Source: Natronosalvus amylolyticus
Lineage (GTDB): Archaea > Halobacteriota > Halobacteria > Halobacteriales > Natrialbaceae
Reading direction: 5' to 3'
NCBI RefSeq assembly: GCF_024298845.1
Contig: NZ_CP101156.1
Coordinates: forward strand, 2,108,001 to 2,172,000
DNA: 64,000 bases
The notes under the pieces were generated by a model. It was not told the DNA's origin and made no database searches. It saw only the letters and a program-made list of their open reading frames with translations. A program made the position numbers and the translations under genes. This document shows positions 18,455 to 27,223 of this stretch, in pieces. Position 1 is the stretch's first letter. Each line of letters starts with the position of its first letter.

Positions 18455-20284
18455 TCAGCCCGATAGCAACTGCGGGCCAAACAGCATGAACAGGAAGCTA
18501 AAGAGCATCGTCACCCCGACGGTGGTCGTGACGAGCCGAACCATGCCTCGAGTTGCATCGAAGGGGAGCCTCGAGAGGACCGCTTCCGTGCTGTTTCGAA
18601 GGATGTGGCCGCCGTCGAGCGGGAACGCCGGAATGCAGTTGAAAAAGCCCAGTTGAACGTTGATCCAGCCGGTCCAAAAGAGCATGTTTGCGACGGCGAA
18701 GACGGTCCAGTCACCGAAGATTGCAAGCGCGCCCTGTGCTTCATAGAAGTTCTCGATACCGCCGGTAAAGCCCGCGAAGTTGTACGGGAGCAGTTCGATC
18801 ACCGAGACGATGGGCAAAAAGAGCACGAACGCGATCTTGCCGAGGAAGCTGTCGGTCACGCCCCCGTAACTGCCGTCGGCGTCACCGCCGAGAATCGCGA
18901 GGTACTCGTCGGCCGGATACAGCTCGATACCGCCATCGTTGACGATGACCCCCGAAATACCCTGAATGCCGAAGAAGCCGACCGTGCCACCGCCGGTCAG
19001 CTGACTGCGCTCGCCCAGTTCGACCGTGTAACTGACCGGTTCGCCGTCGAGATAACCGCCCACCTCGACGGTGTCGCCGGGATCGGTCGAACCAAGATGC
19101 GAAGACAGCGACTCGTAAGATGGCGTTCGTTCGCCGTCGAACGAGGTGATGACGAACCGTTCGCCCGGCGGCGCGCCAGCATCAGCGAGCGGGCCGTCCT
19201 CGGTTATGTCGACGTAGCTCCCGACGGGGACCGACTCGAGTGTCTGGCGCTCGCCATCGCGCTCGATTGTCAGCGTGACCGTTTCGTCGTCCCCGACGGC
19301 CTCGAGGAAGCCGGCCTCGGTGACGACAGATTCGCCGTTAACCGCGAGAATCAGGTCACCCTTCTCGAGGCCGAGCGGGTTGCCGTCGGTCACTGCCGTC
19401 ACCGGCAACGCCTGTTGCATCTCGGCCGTCTCCTCGCCGTTGATCTCGACTTGTACCGAGTCCCCGCCTTCGGCCTCGAGGCGGTCGGTCAGGTCGTCGT
19501 TGCCCTCGATGGCCTGCCCGTTGATCGCCGTAATCCGATCGTTAGGGGCGATACCGGCGCTGTCTGCTGGCGAACCGGGTGCAACGCCACCGACGGCGGC
19601 ACCTGGTGCGACGGCGATGGCGCCGGCCACCGGGCCGAAGAGGATGGCGAAGGCGATGATCGTCACGACGAAATTAAACGTAACCCCGGCTGCGAACATC
19701 CGCGTCTGGCCGCCTCGAGAGGCTTTGCGACTGCTCTTTTGATCAGGTTCGACGAACGCACCGATTGGCAACAACGCAAAGAGGGCGACCCCCATCGAGT
19801 TGATATCGATGTCCTCGACCCGGCAGAGCAGGCCGTGACCGCCCTCGTGGACGACGAGGCCGACAAGTAGACCGAAAACGATACCGGGAGTCGCCGACAA
19901 CGGCAGGAACTCGTTGACACCCGGAATCACGAGGACGTTCGTCGGCTGCTGGACGCTCGAGGCCTGTGGTGCCTGACTCGAGAGAATAGCCGCCGAGAGC
20001 AAGAAAAAGAACATGGCACCCATGACGACGATCGAGATACCGACCCCGATGTTGGCCCACGCTCGCCAGAACCGCTTGGGCCGGGAAAGTCGGTCGAGGA
20101 ACGCACGGCCACGCTTGGTGTGGACGGTCAGGATAGGGCCCTGTGCGCTCACGTAGTCGGGGAGCAGGCCGCGATTGCGCAGCGACACGATGGCCAGCCA
20201 GTACAAACCGATGCCGAGGAGTATCCAGAGTACCGTGTCCGAAACCGGGAGCGAGGGCATAGAGAGGAGCGCGGACAGCTGCAT
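18455..20284 (-). CDS. Site-2-protease family M50 metalloprotease with PDZ domains
   Basis: A 609-aa intramembrane zinc protease. HEGGH at residues 146-150 and FPLDGGH near residue 555 supply the metal ligands in separate membrane helices. Between them, two PDZ-like repeats are seen (VGGVAPGSPADSAGIAPND, then NPLGLEKGDLILAVNG), plus a third weaker stretch. S2P enzymes cleave membrane-anchored regulators after a first cut. It lies next to lysS and pyrH on the same strand, a neighbourhood I recall as common in haloarchaea. Start at 20284; an ATG 8 codons later is also possible. Confidence 0.92.
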   Translation of the reverse strand: MQLSALLSMPSLPVSDTVLWILLGIGLYWLAIVSLRNRGLLPDYVSAQGPILTVHTKRGRAFLDRLSRPKRFWRAWANIGVGISIVVMGAMFFFLLSAAILSSQAPQASSVQQPTNVLVIPGVNEFLPLSATPGIVFGLLVGLVVHEGGHGLLCRVEDIDINSMGVALFALLPIGAFVEPDQKSSRKASRGGQTRMFAAGVTFNFVVTIIAFAILFGPVAGAIAVAPGAAVGGVAPGSPADSAGIAPNDRITAINGQAIEGNDDLTDRLEAEGGDSVQVEINGEETAEMQQALPVTAVTDGNPLGLEKGDLILAVNGESVVTEAGFLEAVGDDETVTLTIERDGERQTLESVPVGSYVDITEDGPLADAGAPPGERFVITSFDGERTPSYESLSSHLGSTDPGDTVEVGGYLDGEPVSYTVELGERSQLTGGGTVGFFGIQGISGVIVNDGGIELYPADEYLAILGGDADGSYGGVTDSFLGKIAFVLFLPIVSVIELLPYNFAGFTGGIENFYEAQGALAIFGDWTVFAVANMLFWTGWINVQLGFFNCIPAFPLDGGHILRNSTEAVLSRLPFDATRGMVRLVTTTVGVTMLFSFLFMLFGPQLLSG

Positions 20285-20447
20285 TGGTACCCTCTCAGGG
20301 AGGCGCGGCCAAAGGCGTTTTGTCTGCTTGCTCGAAGCGAATTTGGTGGGAGGTCACTCGAGATAGTTCTGGCAGCCTCACTCGAGTTCGCGTTCGTACC
20401 TCGAAATGGCGCTGGCAACCTCACTCGAGAGAGATTCAAAGAACGCG

Positions 20448-22172
20448 TTAGCGCTCGCGACGCAGTCGGTCGACGACGAACGTCTGGTCGACTTTTCCGA
20501 GGAACGGACCGAGTTTTGGCCCCTGTGACTCGTCGAAAAAGAGCCGGTAGCCGGCGCCAAAAAAGTCGCCGACATCGACGTCGTGGCGTCTCGCAGCCTC
20601 GTAAATCTCACCCTGGATCGCCTCGCCGTCGTGGCCCTCCTCGATGAAGTCAGCGAGGTCCTCGAGGGCAACCTCGGTCGCCGCGTCGAATTCGTGGTCT
20701 GGAATCGTCTCGCGTTTGAGTTCGTAGTCGAACTCGTTTTCGGTGCGACGCGCCCAGTTTCGAGCGCGTTCGACGCGAGCGAGGGCATCTTCGACCGCCC
20801 AGTCTGGCGCGTCATCGGGGATGTGACCCTCTCTTCGGGCGATTTCCTCCCGCAGCTCGGGATCGTCGGTCATCCCGAGGACGGCCGCGAAGGTGTAGGG
20901 GAGACGAATTCGTTCGGCGCGCTCCTCGAGGGACAGTTCCGAACCCTCGCCTGCCGTCGAGACGCCGTCCATCACGAGCGGATACACCCGGTCGGCAAAG
21001 GCCCGTTCGTCCTCACTGGCGTCGACCTCGCCGAAGTACGTCGCCTCGAAGCGGTCGAACTCGTCGACCAGCAAGTCGAGACGCTCGATGCTGAAATCGC
21101 GTGCCTTCGCCGGGTCTTTGGCGAAGAAATACCGGAGGACTTCCGGCTCGAGGACCTCGAGCACGTCCGAGACGAGGATGACGTTCCCCTGTGATGAAGA
21201 GAACGGTTCGCCATCGAGGGTGAACCACTCGTAGACCATCGGTACGGGTGGGTCGATGCCGAGGACGTTTCGAGCGATGTCCTCGCCGCTGGGCCAGGAG
21301 CCCTCGGCGTGGTCTTTGCCGAACGGTTCGAAATCGACGCCCAGCACCTGCCACTGGCCGGGCCACTCGAATCGCCAGGGCATCTTCCCCTCGCGGAACG
21401 TGGCCGCCCCCTCGTGGCCACAACCACTGATCGTCCGGTCGCCTGCTTCCATATCCGTACACGTATACTCGACGGTGCCCGCCTCGAGGTCGACCCCAGT
21501 GACGGTTTCGGTCACCTTGCCACACTCGGCACAGATCGGGTTGAACGGAACGTACTCGCCGTCGACTTTGTCCTGGTAGTTCGACAGCACGGCAGCCGCC
21601 TGGTCGCGGTTCTCGAGAACGTGCTCGACCACCGGGTCGAACTCGCCTGATTCGTACAGCTCGGTCGTCGAGACGAGGTCGATCGGTACCTCGAGGGCGT
21701 CGGCACTCCGCTGGATAATCGTCGAGAAGTGCTCGCCATAGGAGTCACAACAGCCAAAGGGGTCCGGGATGTCGGTGTACGGCGATCCGAGGTTCCGTCC
21801 GAGTGCGCCCGCGTTGACCGCACCCAGGTCGACCAGGTTTCCCTCCAGATCACAGAGCGTCCGTGGGAGTTTCCGTAGTGGATCACGGTCGTCGGCAGTG
21901 AACACCTGCCGCACCTCGTGACCGCGTTCGCGCAACACCGCGGCCACGTAGTAGCCGCGCATGATCTCGTTCATATTCCCCAGGTGGGGCACCCCGGACG
22001 GGGAGATACCGCCTTTGATCACGACCGGTTCCTCGGGATCTCGAGCCTCGACGCGGTCGGCGACCTCGTCGGCCCAGAAGGCGTGATAGTCGTCGTCGGC
22101 CGTCTCCTCGGTCTCGCGCTGGAGCGTGTAGGGACTGCTGGCGTCGGCTTCGCGTGTCTCCTCAGTGCTCAT
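20448..22172 (-). CDS. lysS: Lysyl-tRNA synthetase, class I
   Basis: A 574-aa enzyme charging tRNA(Lys), of the archaeal class I type. The HIGH motif appears as HLGN (residues 63-66) within GGISPSGVPHLGNMNE, and the KMSKS loop as SSSQGNVIL. A Cys cluster (CAECGK, then C and CGH) suggests a zinc knuckle. The start ATG at 22172 lies inside the last codons of pyrH, whose stop ends at 22162, so the genes overlap by 11 bp; an ATG two codons upstream (22178) is the alternative. Confidence 0.96.
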   Translation of the reverse strand: MSTEETREADASSPYTLQRETEETADDDYHAFWADEVADRVEARDPEEPVVIKGGISPSGVPHLGNMNEIMRGYYVAAVLRERGHEVRQVFTADDRDPLRKLPRTLCDLEGNLVDLGAVNAGALGRNLGSPYTDIPDPFGCCDSYGEHFSTIIQRSADALEVPIDLVSTTELYESGEFDPVVEHVLENRDQAAAVLSNYQDKVDGEYVPFNPICAECGKVTETVTGVDLEAGTVEYTCTDMEAGDRTISGCGHEGAATFREGKMPWRFEWPGQWQVLGVDFEPFGKDHAEGSWPSGEDIARNVLGIDPPVPMVYEWFTLDGEPFSSSQGNVILVSDVLEVLEPEVLRYFFAKDPAKARDFSIERLDLLVDEFDRFEATYFGEVDASEDERAFADRVYPLVMDGVSTAGEGSELSLEERAERIRLPYTFAAVLGMTDDPELREEIARREGHIPDDAPDWAVEDALARVERARNWARRTENEFDYELKRETIPDHEFDAATEVALEDLADFIEEGHDGEAIQGEIYEAARRHDVDVGDFFGAGYRLFFDESQGPKLGPFLGKVDQTFVVDRLRRER

Positions 22173-22893
22173 TGGCATCGCTCGCCCAGTAAGTCGGTGC
22201 TTCACCAGCCGATTCGGGGATAACGTCAGTTCCTTCGTGGTCGCCGTGTCTCACCGCTCGAGCGATGCGCTCGGGGTCGGTGCCGTCGAGCACGATGGTT
22301 CGCATTCCCGAGCGCTGAATGATCTTCGCTGCGAGCAGGTCGACCGGCGCAGACGCACCAGCGTTCATCTCGAGGCCGGCGATCACGTCGACGAGATCGG
22401 CTGCAGAGAGTTCGTCGTACTTCGTCGCCGACTCGTCTTCGTTTGGATCCGCGGAGTAGACGCCGGGAACGCTCGTCGCGTAGACGAGCAAGTCGGCATC
22501 GACGTACTCGGCGAGAGCAGCCCCGACCGCGTCAGTCGTCTGTGCCGGGGCAACTCCGCCCATCACACAGATGTCGCCCGACCGGAGCGCGTCGCCAGCC
22601 GTTTCGTAATCACGGGCTGGGGCGGTAATCACATCCTCGCCGAGGGCGGCGATGAGCAGCCGTGCGTTCAGGCGGGTAACGTCGATACCGAGTTGATCGA
22701 GTTCGATCTCGTTTGCACCCAGCTCTCGAGCAGCGCCGATGTATTCGCGGGCGACACCGCCACCCCCGACGACGGCACCGACTCGACAGCCCTCAGAAAC
22801 GAGATCTTCGACGACGGCTGCGTGAGATTCCACCCGAGCTGCACCCGGTTCGGGAACCAACACGCTGCCACCAATGGAGACGACCACTTTCAT
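22162..22893 (-). CDS. pyrH: UMP kinase
   Basis: A 243-aa amino-acid-kinase-fold enzyme phosphorylating UMP to UDP. It begins MKVVVSIGGSVLVPE, the phosphate-binding strand-loop, continues with the GGGGVAREYI loop and ends with the nucleotide-binding segment that contains TSVPGVYSADPNEDESA. This is the archaeal-type monofunctional enzyme. It forms an overlapping operon with lysS downstream. Confidence 0.95.
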   Translation of the reverse strand: MKVVVSIGGSVLVPEPGAARVESHAAVVEDLVSEGCRVGAVVGGGGVAREYIGAARELGANEIELDQLGIDVTRLNARLLIAALGEDVITAPARDYETAGDALRSGDICVMGGVAPAQTTDAVGAALAEYVDADLLVYATSVPGVYSADPNEDESATKYDELSAADLVDVIAGLEMNAGASAPVDLLAAKIIQRSGMRTIVLDGTDPERIARAVRHGDHEGTDVIPESAGEAPTYWASDANEH

Positions 22894-23013
22894 ACTACCG
22901 CGGTGTAACCGGGAAATCGTCTTAAGGGTTGTTAAGCCCGATTAGCGGTCGAGCCGCGAACGAGGATCGACCGCGACGATAGCTACAAAACGCCAGGCAT
23001 CCACCTATTCGGT

Positions 23014-23856
23014 ATGTACGTACTCGGCGTTACCGATAGCGGCGCAGGCGACGCCCCCCTCGAGCGAACGGCAGATATGATCGTCGACCGACTCTCGCGT
23101 GCGGGCCGCGTCGGCGTCCTCCGGTACGACGCCACGATCGCCGACGGAACCGCCGACTTGCGGGCCTCGGGGCTGACCCCCGGCGGCGACGTCACCTACG
23201 CCCTCGGCGCCGACGGCGACTGGAGCGCCACGGGTACCGAACGGTCCATGGAAGACGTGCTCGATTCGCTCGCCCTCGAGTGTTCGTACGCCGTCGTTAT
23301 CGGGCACGAGTTAGCCTCCTATCCCTCGGTCGTCGTCGGAGATGAGGCGGACCACGACCTGTCTGGCTCGGTGATCGCAGCCGTCGAAAGTCCGGGCGAA
23401 CTGGACATCGAGGCGGTCGTGAGTGACCTCGAAGCCACCGAACCGTACGAAACGCTCGACTCACTCGTCGCCCGGATCAAGCGCTCCCCTGCGGCCGAGC
23501 GTGCGGGCGCGATCGCCACCTTCACCGGCCGCGTCCGGGCAAAAGACGACGACGATGATCCCCGAACGGAGTACCTCGAGTTCGAGAAATACGAGGGTGT
23601 CGCCGACGAGCGAATGGCCGCACTCGAGGCAGAACTCGAGGCCAGAGACGGGGTGTACGGCGTACTGCTATATCACCGAACTGGCATCGTTGCAGATGGT
23701 GACGACATCGTCCACGTCGTCGTCCTGGCCGGCCACCGAACCGAAGCGTTCCGGACGGTCGAAGACGGGATCAACCGCCTCAAGGACGAGGTACCCCTAT
23801 TTAAAAAAGAGATCACGGTTGACGACGAATTCTGGGTTCACGACTCGAGCGAGTGA
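23014..23856 (+). CDS. moaE: Molybdopterin synthase large subunit (MoaE) with N-terminal MobB-like region
   Basis: A 280-aa two-part protein. The C-terminal about 130 residues match MoaE: GAIATFTGRVRAKDDD, YLEFEKYEGVADERM, and VLAGHRTEAFRTVEDGINRLKDEVPLFKKE, which contains the active-site lysines. MoaE with thiocarboxylated MoaD turns precursor Z (cPMP) into molybdopterin. The N-terminal half (MYVLGVTDSGAGD..., SYAVVIGHELASYP) resembles MobB, but its P-loop is poorly kept. Fusions of this kind are known in haloarchaea. The gene is isolated, without moaD nearby. Confidence 0.9.
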   Translation: MYVLGVTDSGAGDAPLERTADMIVDRLSRAGRVGVLRYDATIADGTADLRASGLTPGGDVTYALGADGDWSATGTERSMEDVLDSLALECSYAVVIGHELASYPSVVVGDEADHDLSGSVIAAVESPGELDIEAVVSDLEATEPYETLDSLVARIKRSPAAERAGAIATFTGRVRAKDDDDDPRTEYLEFEKYEGVADERMAALEAELEARDGVYGVLLYHRTGIVADGDDIVHVVVLAGHRTEAFRTVEDGINRLKDEVPLFKKEITVDDEFWVHDSSE

Positions 23857-24095
23857 GATGTGTTCGCCCTAATGCGACCGGAATTATCGTATTTTACGCG
23901 AATAGAATGAGCTAAATAGATAAACAGTCACGAAATGACGAAGGTCACGAGTAATAGCATATTACAGCTTCAGAGAGAGTTTTAAAACATCTAAAGCCTT
24001 CTCAGCCAGTTATAAAATGTTAAATCAGTTGTCGTGAAACGTCTGTTACCCGGCAGTCAGCTGAAGTTACCTGAAACTGCTCGAAGTAACCTCCC

Positions 24096-24102
24096 TTTAT
24101 AA
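24096..24102 (+). promoter_or_regulatory. TATA box of the 24132 gene
   Basis: TTTATAA lies 30 bp before the ATG at 24132, the spacing expected when the transcript starts at the start codon itself. Confidence 0.55.
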
Positions 24103-24131
24103 CACCATCCCACCGGTAGGGACAGGTGCCG

Positions 24132-24371
24132 ATGAGCACGACAGCCCAACCCTCCACGGAAAGCAAAGAACTGCGCCTGAAGCAGTACCTTCGCGATCGC
24201 GCCGCAGAAGGTGAAATGTACTTCAAAGGGAAGTTCATCGCTGACGACGTCGGGCTCTCCCCGAAAGAGATTGGCGCCCTAATGGTCAAGCTCTCGGAGT
24301 CCGCGACGGACCTCGAGATCGAGAAGTGGTCGTACACGAGTGCGACCACGTGGCGTGTCGCCCCCGCCTGA
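24132..24371 (+). CDS. Small conserved haloarchaeal protein, possibly winged-helix-like
   Basis: A 79-aa protein (MSTTAQPSTESKELRLKQYL...) with helix-helix-strand content. The segment MYFKGKFIADDVGLSPKEIGALM reads like a helix-turn-helix or winged-helix core, and ends in a W-containing strand. I recall such proteins as an uncharacterised haloarchaeal family. The ATG at 24132 is chosen over GTG 24126 because of the TATA spacing. A role in DNA binding is only suggested by the fold impression. Confidence 0.75.
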   Translation: MSTTAQPSTESKELRLKQYLRDRAAEGEMYFKGKFIADDVGLSPKEIGALMVKLSESATDLEIEKWSYTSATTWRVAPA

Positions 24372-24442
24372 TCGTGTCATCGCCACCGTCGCCCTGAACT
24401 GACTTCCCGGGCGTGTGCCCTCCACATCTGCACACGCTCTCG

Positions 24443-24542
24443 AATCACACGCACCGCTCACCGACCGTACACCCAACCTGTATCACACGCACCGCTCACC
24501 GACCGTACACCCAACCTGTATCACACGCACCGCTCACCGACC
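24443..24542. repeat. 38-bp tandem repeat, about 2.6 copies
   Basis: Two 38-bp units at 24443-24480 and 24481-24518 are nearly identical, followed by a partial third to 24542. Each unit contains CACACGCACCGCTCACCGAC. One strand is C/A-rich and poor in G. No open frame of quality crosses it. Confidence 0.9.
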
Positions 24543-24744
24543 ACCCACCCGTCGCTTGCACCCTTCGAGTGACCCCATACGCTTCGAACGAGCGCACACT
24601 CCTCGAGGCGTCATAGGGATTGTCGTCACTACGTACCGGACAGTGGCCGGCCCCCGTCCGTCACTGGCCGGAAGGGACGACTACAAACCCTCTCGGTTAC
24701 TCGCTCGAGCACGGGAATCGATCGCTCCGCCATGCCGATCACCG

Positions 24745-24767
24745 GGCGGACGCACGTCCGCCTTTTT
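24745..24767 (+). terminator. Hairpin with T-tract
   Basis: A perfect 8-bp stem GGCGGACG / CGTCCGCC with a 2-nt loop is followed on the plus strand by five T. It resembles an intrinsic terminator for plus-strand transcription, although the nearest plus-strand gene ends 374 bp upstream. It could equally protect the DsbA-like gene from antisense transcription. Confidence 0.45.
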
Positions 24768-24795
24768 ACCGCAGAATTATACGCCTTCGAGCGAG

Positions 24796-25428
24796 CTACG
24801 CACCCTCGATCAAACGCGATAGCTGTGCCGGGGGAACTGCCCCGCGAGCGGCGTGCTCGCCGTAAACGAACGTCGGGACACCACGGACGCCCGCCTCCTG
24901 GGCCGCACGAAACTGCGCCTCGAGGTCATCGCGGAGCGACTCGTCCTCGAGTGCAGCACGGATTTCGGCCTCGGGGACCTCGAGGTCAGTCGCGAGGGCG
25001 ACGAGTACGTCCGGGTCGCCGATATCGCGGCCCGCTTGCCAGAGTGCCTCGAAAACCGCTTCCTCGAACGATAGCCACGTCTCGTAGGGATAGTGGCCGT
25101 TGATGTAGTACGAGACGACCTGTGCGGGCAACGAGTCGACCTCGGTCGCGAGCGTCTGGTGCATCTCGAGGTCGTACTGTTCGGACAACCGCTCGACGTT
25201 CGCTTTGGCCTGTGCGTAGTAGTCGTCGTCTTTCCCGTCATCGACCGAGCTATCGATGCTCCCGTCGGGGTTTCGCTTTCCCGCCCGCAAATCGAACGGG
25301 TGCCACTCGATCTCGAGAGGCTCGTCCCGCGTCTCCTGATACCGCTCGAGGGATTCGCGACCGAGATAACAGAACGGACACACGTAATCGGAGTACACCG
25401 TCACGGTTGCTGCCGACGAGTCAGTCAT
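24796..25428 (-). CDS. DsbA/FrnE-family thiol oxidoreductase
   Basis: A 210-aa thioredoxin-fold protein. The active-site motif CPFC follows VTVYSDYV at residues about 15-18, and the cis-Pro loop is GVRGVPTFV near residue 185. There is no signal peptide, so it acts in the cytoplasm, as for FrnE/2-hydroxychromene isomerase-like members. The substrate is unknown. Start ATG at 25428, stop at 24796. Confidence 0.92.
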   Translation of the reverse strand: MTDSSAATVTVYSDYVCPFCYLGRESLERYQETRDEPLEIEWHPFDLRAGKRNPDGSIDSSVDDGKDDDYYAQAKANVERLSEQYDLEMHQTLATEVDSLPAQVVSYYINGHYPYETWLSFEEAVFEALWQAGRDIGDPDVLVALATDLEVPEAEIRAALEDESLRDDLEAQFRAAQEAGVRGVPTFVYGEHAARGAVPPAQLSRLIEGA

Positions 25429-25583
25429 ATCGGATGGCTAGTCGGTCGACAGGTAAAAAGAAGGCGCGGTCGTGTCCGCTCGAGACACACAGCTCTGTTC
25501 GATGTTGAGTATGTTTGTTCGTACGTGACACAATCGTCCGCTCGTCTCGCTCGAGTCGACGATATCTACGCGCCGGCGCGGCG

Positions 25584-25590
25584 TTTATAC
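25584..25590 (+). promoter_or_regulatory. TATA box of the 25619 gene
   Basis: TTTATAC is centred about 32 bp before the ATG at 25619, in a GC-rich background. The spacing suits a leaderless transcript. Confidence 0.5.
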
Positions 25591-25618
25591 CGACGGAGCC
25601 CAAACCCGAGAGCGAGCA

Positions 25619-26734
25619 ATGGAGACGGTTGAGTCGGTCGATGGGCCGCCACTCGAGACGATCGAGTCGGTATTTTCGGTCTACGAAATCGCCACCGACG
25701 GCGAGGAGATTCATTATTACGGAACGCCGTTACAGGCCCCCGAGCCGATGATGCGAGAACTCTGGGGCGTCTTTCGAAAACACGGCTACGACGTCCAGTT
25801 GACCGTTCGTCACGGCGAGTACGTTCTCGTCGCCGAACCGCTATCACTGGGCATCGATACCATCCCCTGGACGAACATCCTGCTGTTCGTCGCTACCGTC
25901 TTTTCGACACTGTTTGCAGGCGCAATGTGGTACGGCATCGACCCGATCGGAGAGCCAACGCAGGTCTGGCGTGCCTGGCCGTTTACCGTCGCTATTCTGG
26001 GCGTCCTCGGCGTCCACGAGATGGGCCACTACGTCCTGAGTCGGTACCATCGGGTGAACGCATCACTGCCGTACTTCCTCCCCGTCCCGACCCTCATCGG
26101 GACCATGGGCGCGGTAATCAAAATGAAAGGCCAGATGCCCGACCGCAAGGCTCTGTTCGACATTGGCGTCGCCGGCCCGCTCGCCGGCCTCGTCGCTACC
26201 GTCGTCGTCACCGTCGTCGGCCTCTACCTGCCGCCGGTTCCCGTCCCCGAAGGAGCTACCGATCCCAGCGCCACCCAGATTCGGCTAGGCTTTCCGCCCC
26301 TCCTCGAGTTGATCGCAGCCGTTATCGACCAGCCGTTGTATACCGATGATCCCCGGCAGAACGTGAATCCGGTCGTCATCGGCGGCTGGGTCGGCATGTT
26401 CGTCACGTTCTTGAACCTGATCCCAGTGGGGCAACTCGATGGCGGACACATCCTGCGCGCGATGGCCGGCGACTTACAGGAAACGATTGCAGCGCTGGTC
26501 CCTGGCGTCCTGTTTGCCCTGGCAGGCTACCTCTATTACCTGGGCGGCTACAGCGGCAACACGGTGTTCATCTGGGTGTTCTGGGGGCTCTTTGCGGGGT
26601 TGCTCGCCGCCGTCGGCCCTGCCGTCCCGGTCGACGACCAGCGACTCGACCGGAAACGGTTCGCTCTCGGTGTCTTCACCTTCGGCTTAGGCCTCCTCTG
26701 TTTCATGCCGACACCCATCGTGATCGTCAATTGA
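25619..26734 (+). CDS. Site-2-protease family M50 metalloprotease (no PDZ)
   Basis: A 371-aa membrane protease. After a soluble N-terminal domain of about 85 residues, membrane segments begin. HEMGH is at residues 133-137, and NLIPVGQLDGGH provides the third zinc ligand. It lacks the PDZ insert of the other S2P at 18455-20284, so it belongs to a different M50 subgroup. The soluble N-terminus (VYEIATDGEEIHYYGTPL) is similar to that of cyanobacterial/plant EGY-type proteases. Substrates are unknown. Confidence 0.92.
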   Translation: METVESVDGPPLETIESVFSVYEIATDGEEIHYYGTPLQAPEPMMRELWGVFRKHGYDVQLTVRHGEYVLVAEPLSLGIDTIPWTNILLFVATVFSTLFAGAMWYGIDPIGEPTQVWRAWPFTVAILGVLGVHEMGHYVLSRYHRVNASLPYFLPVPTLIGTMGAVIKMKGQMPDRKALFDIGVAGPLAGLVATVVVTVVGLYLPPVPVPEGATDPSATQIRLGFPPLLELIAAVIDQPLYTDDPRQNVNPVVIGGWVGMFVTFLNLIPVGQLDGGHILRAMAGDLQETIAALVPGVLFALAGYLYYLGGYSGNTVFIWVFWGLFAGLLAAVGPAVPVDDQRLDRKRFALGVFTFGLGLLCFMPTPIVIVN

Positions 26735-26876
26735 TCGCGACTCGTGGAGAACACTCGAGCTAAAAGAAATCGATTCCCTCGAGCGGTTCAAGTGGGCCAG
26801 CAGTTGCGCAAATGTGTAAATAGCGTAATCCGTCATCAGAAAGATTTTATCAATTAGATTTAATGTGTCGGACACG

Positions 26877-27122
26877 ATGTCTGGATCTGGAAATGACCAA
26901 TCGGTGCTAAAGTGGTTTGCACTCCCAGCCATACTCACGTTTTTTCTCGTTAATCTCTTTCAAATCAGCCCCTTTCTCTCGGTCTGGACCACATCGATAC
27001 TTGGTGGAGGGAACCTTCTTTGGTTACTCCTGATTCCCACATATTCCTTACTCCTGGCGCTTCTCGTGGGAGGTTGTAGTTACCAGTTAGCCACTCGGAG
27101 ACAGCGCGAACGGTCAGTGTGA
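26877..27122 (+). CDS. Small two-span membrane protein, unknown
   Basis: An 81-aa protein with two hydrophobic segments (FALPAILTFFLVNLF and LLWLLLIPTYSLLLALLVGG) and a basic C-terminus RRQRERSV. An AT-rich TATA-like element (ATTTTATC near 26844) is about 30 bp upstream of the ATG at 26877. Base composition is lower in GC than its neighbours, which may mean recent acquisition. The family is not recognised. Confidence 0.55.
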   Translation: MSGSGNDQSVLKWFALPAILTFFLVNLFQISPFLSVWTTSILGGGNLLWLLLIPTYSLLLALLVGGCSYQLATRRQRERSV

Positions 27123-27223
27123 ACTCATAGGGATTATCGCAGCCATCCGAATGTTTCGTCATCGGTGCAGGCACCGTTTTCGGCCTCCAAGGACGGATTG
27201 ATGCGTATCTAGGATAATATCTA

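Larger units (their letters stand above)
24372..24795. other. 424-bp intergenic region with tandem repeats and a hairpin
   Basis: No credible gene is present; the open frames are arginine/proline-rich and cross the tandem repeat. The content of note is the 38-bp repeat at 24443-24542 and the hairpin with T-tract at 24745-24767. Confidence 0.6.

Noticed and set aside
24443-24542. Possible CRISPR array
   Set aside because: Units abut directly with no spacers of unique sequence; it is a plain tandem repeat, and no cas gene is near.
24415-24822. 135-codon plus-strand ORF across the 38-bp tandem repeats
   Set aside because: Pro/Arg/Thr/His-rich repeat reading with no family likeness, and it overlaps the 3' end of the DsbA-like gene.
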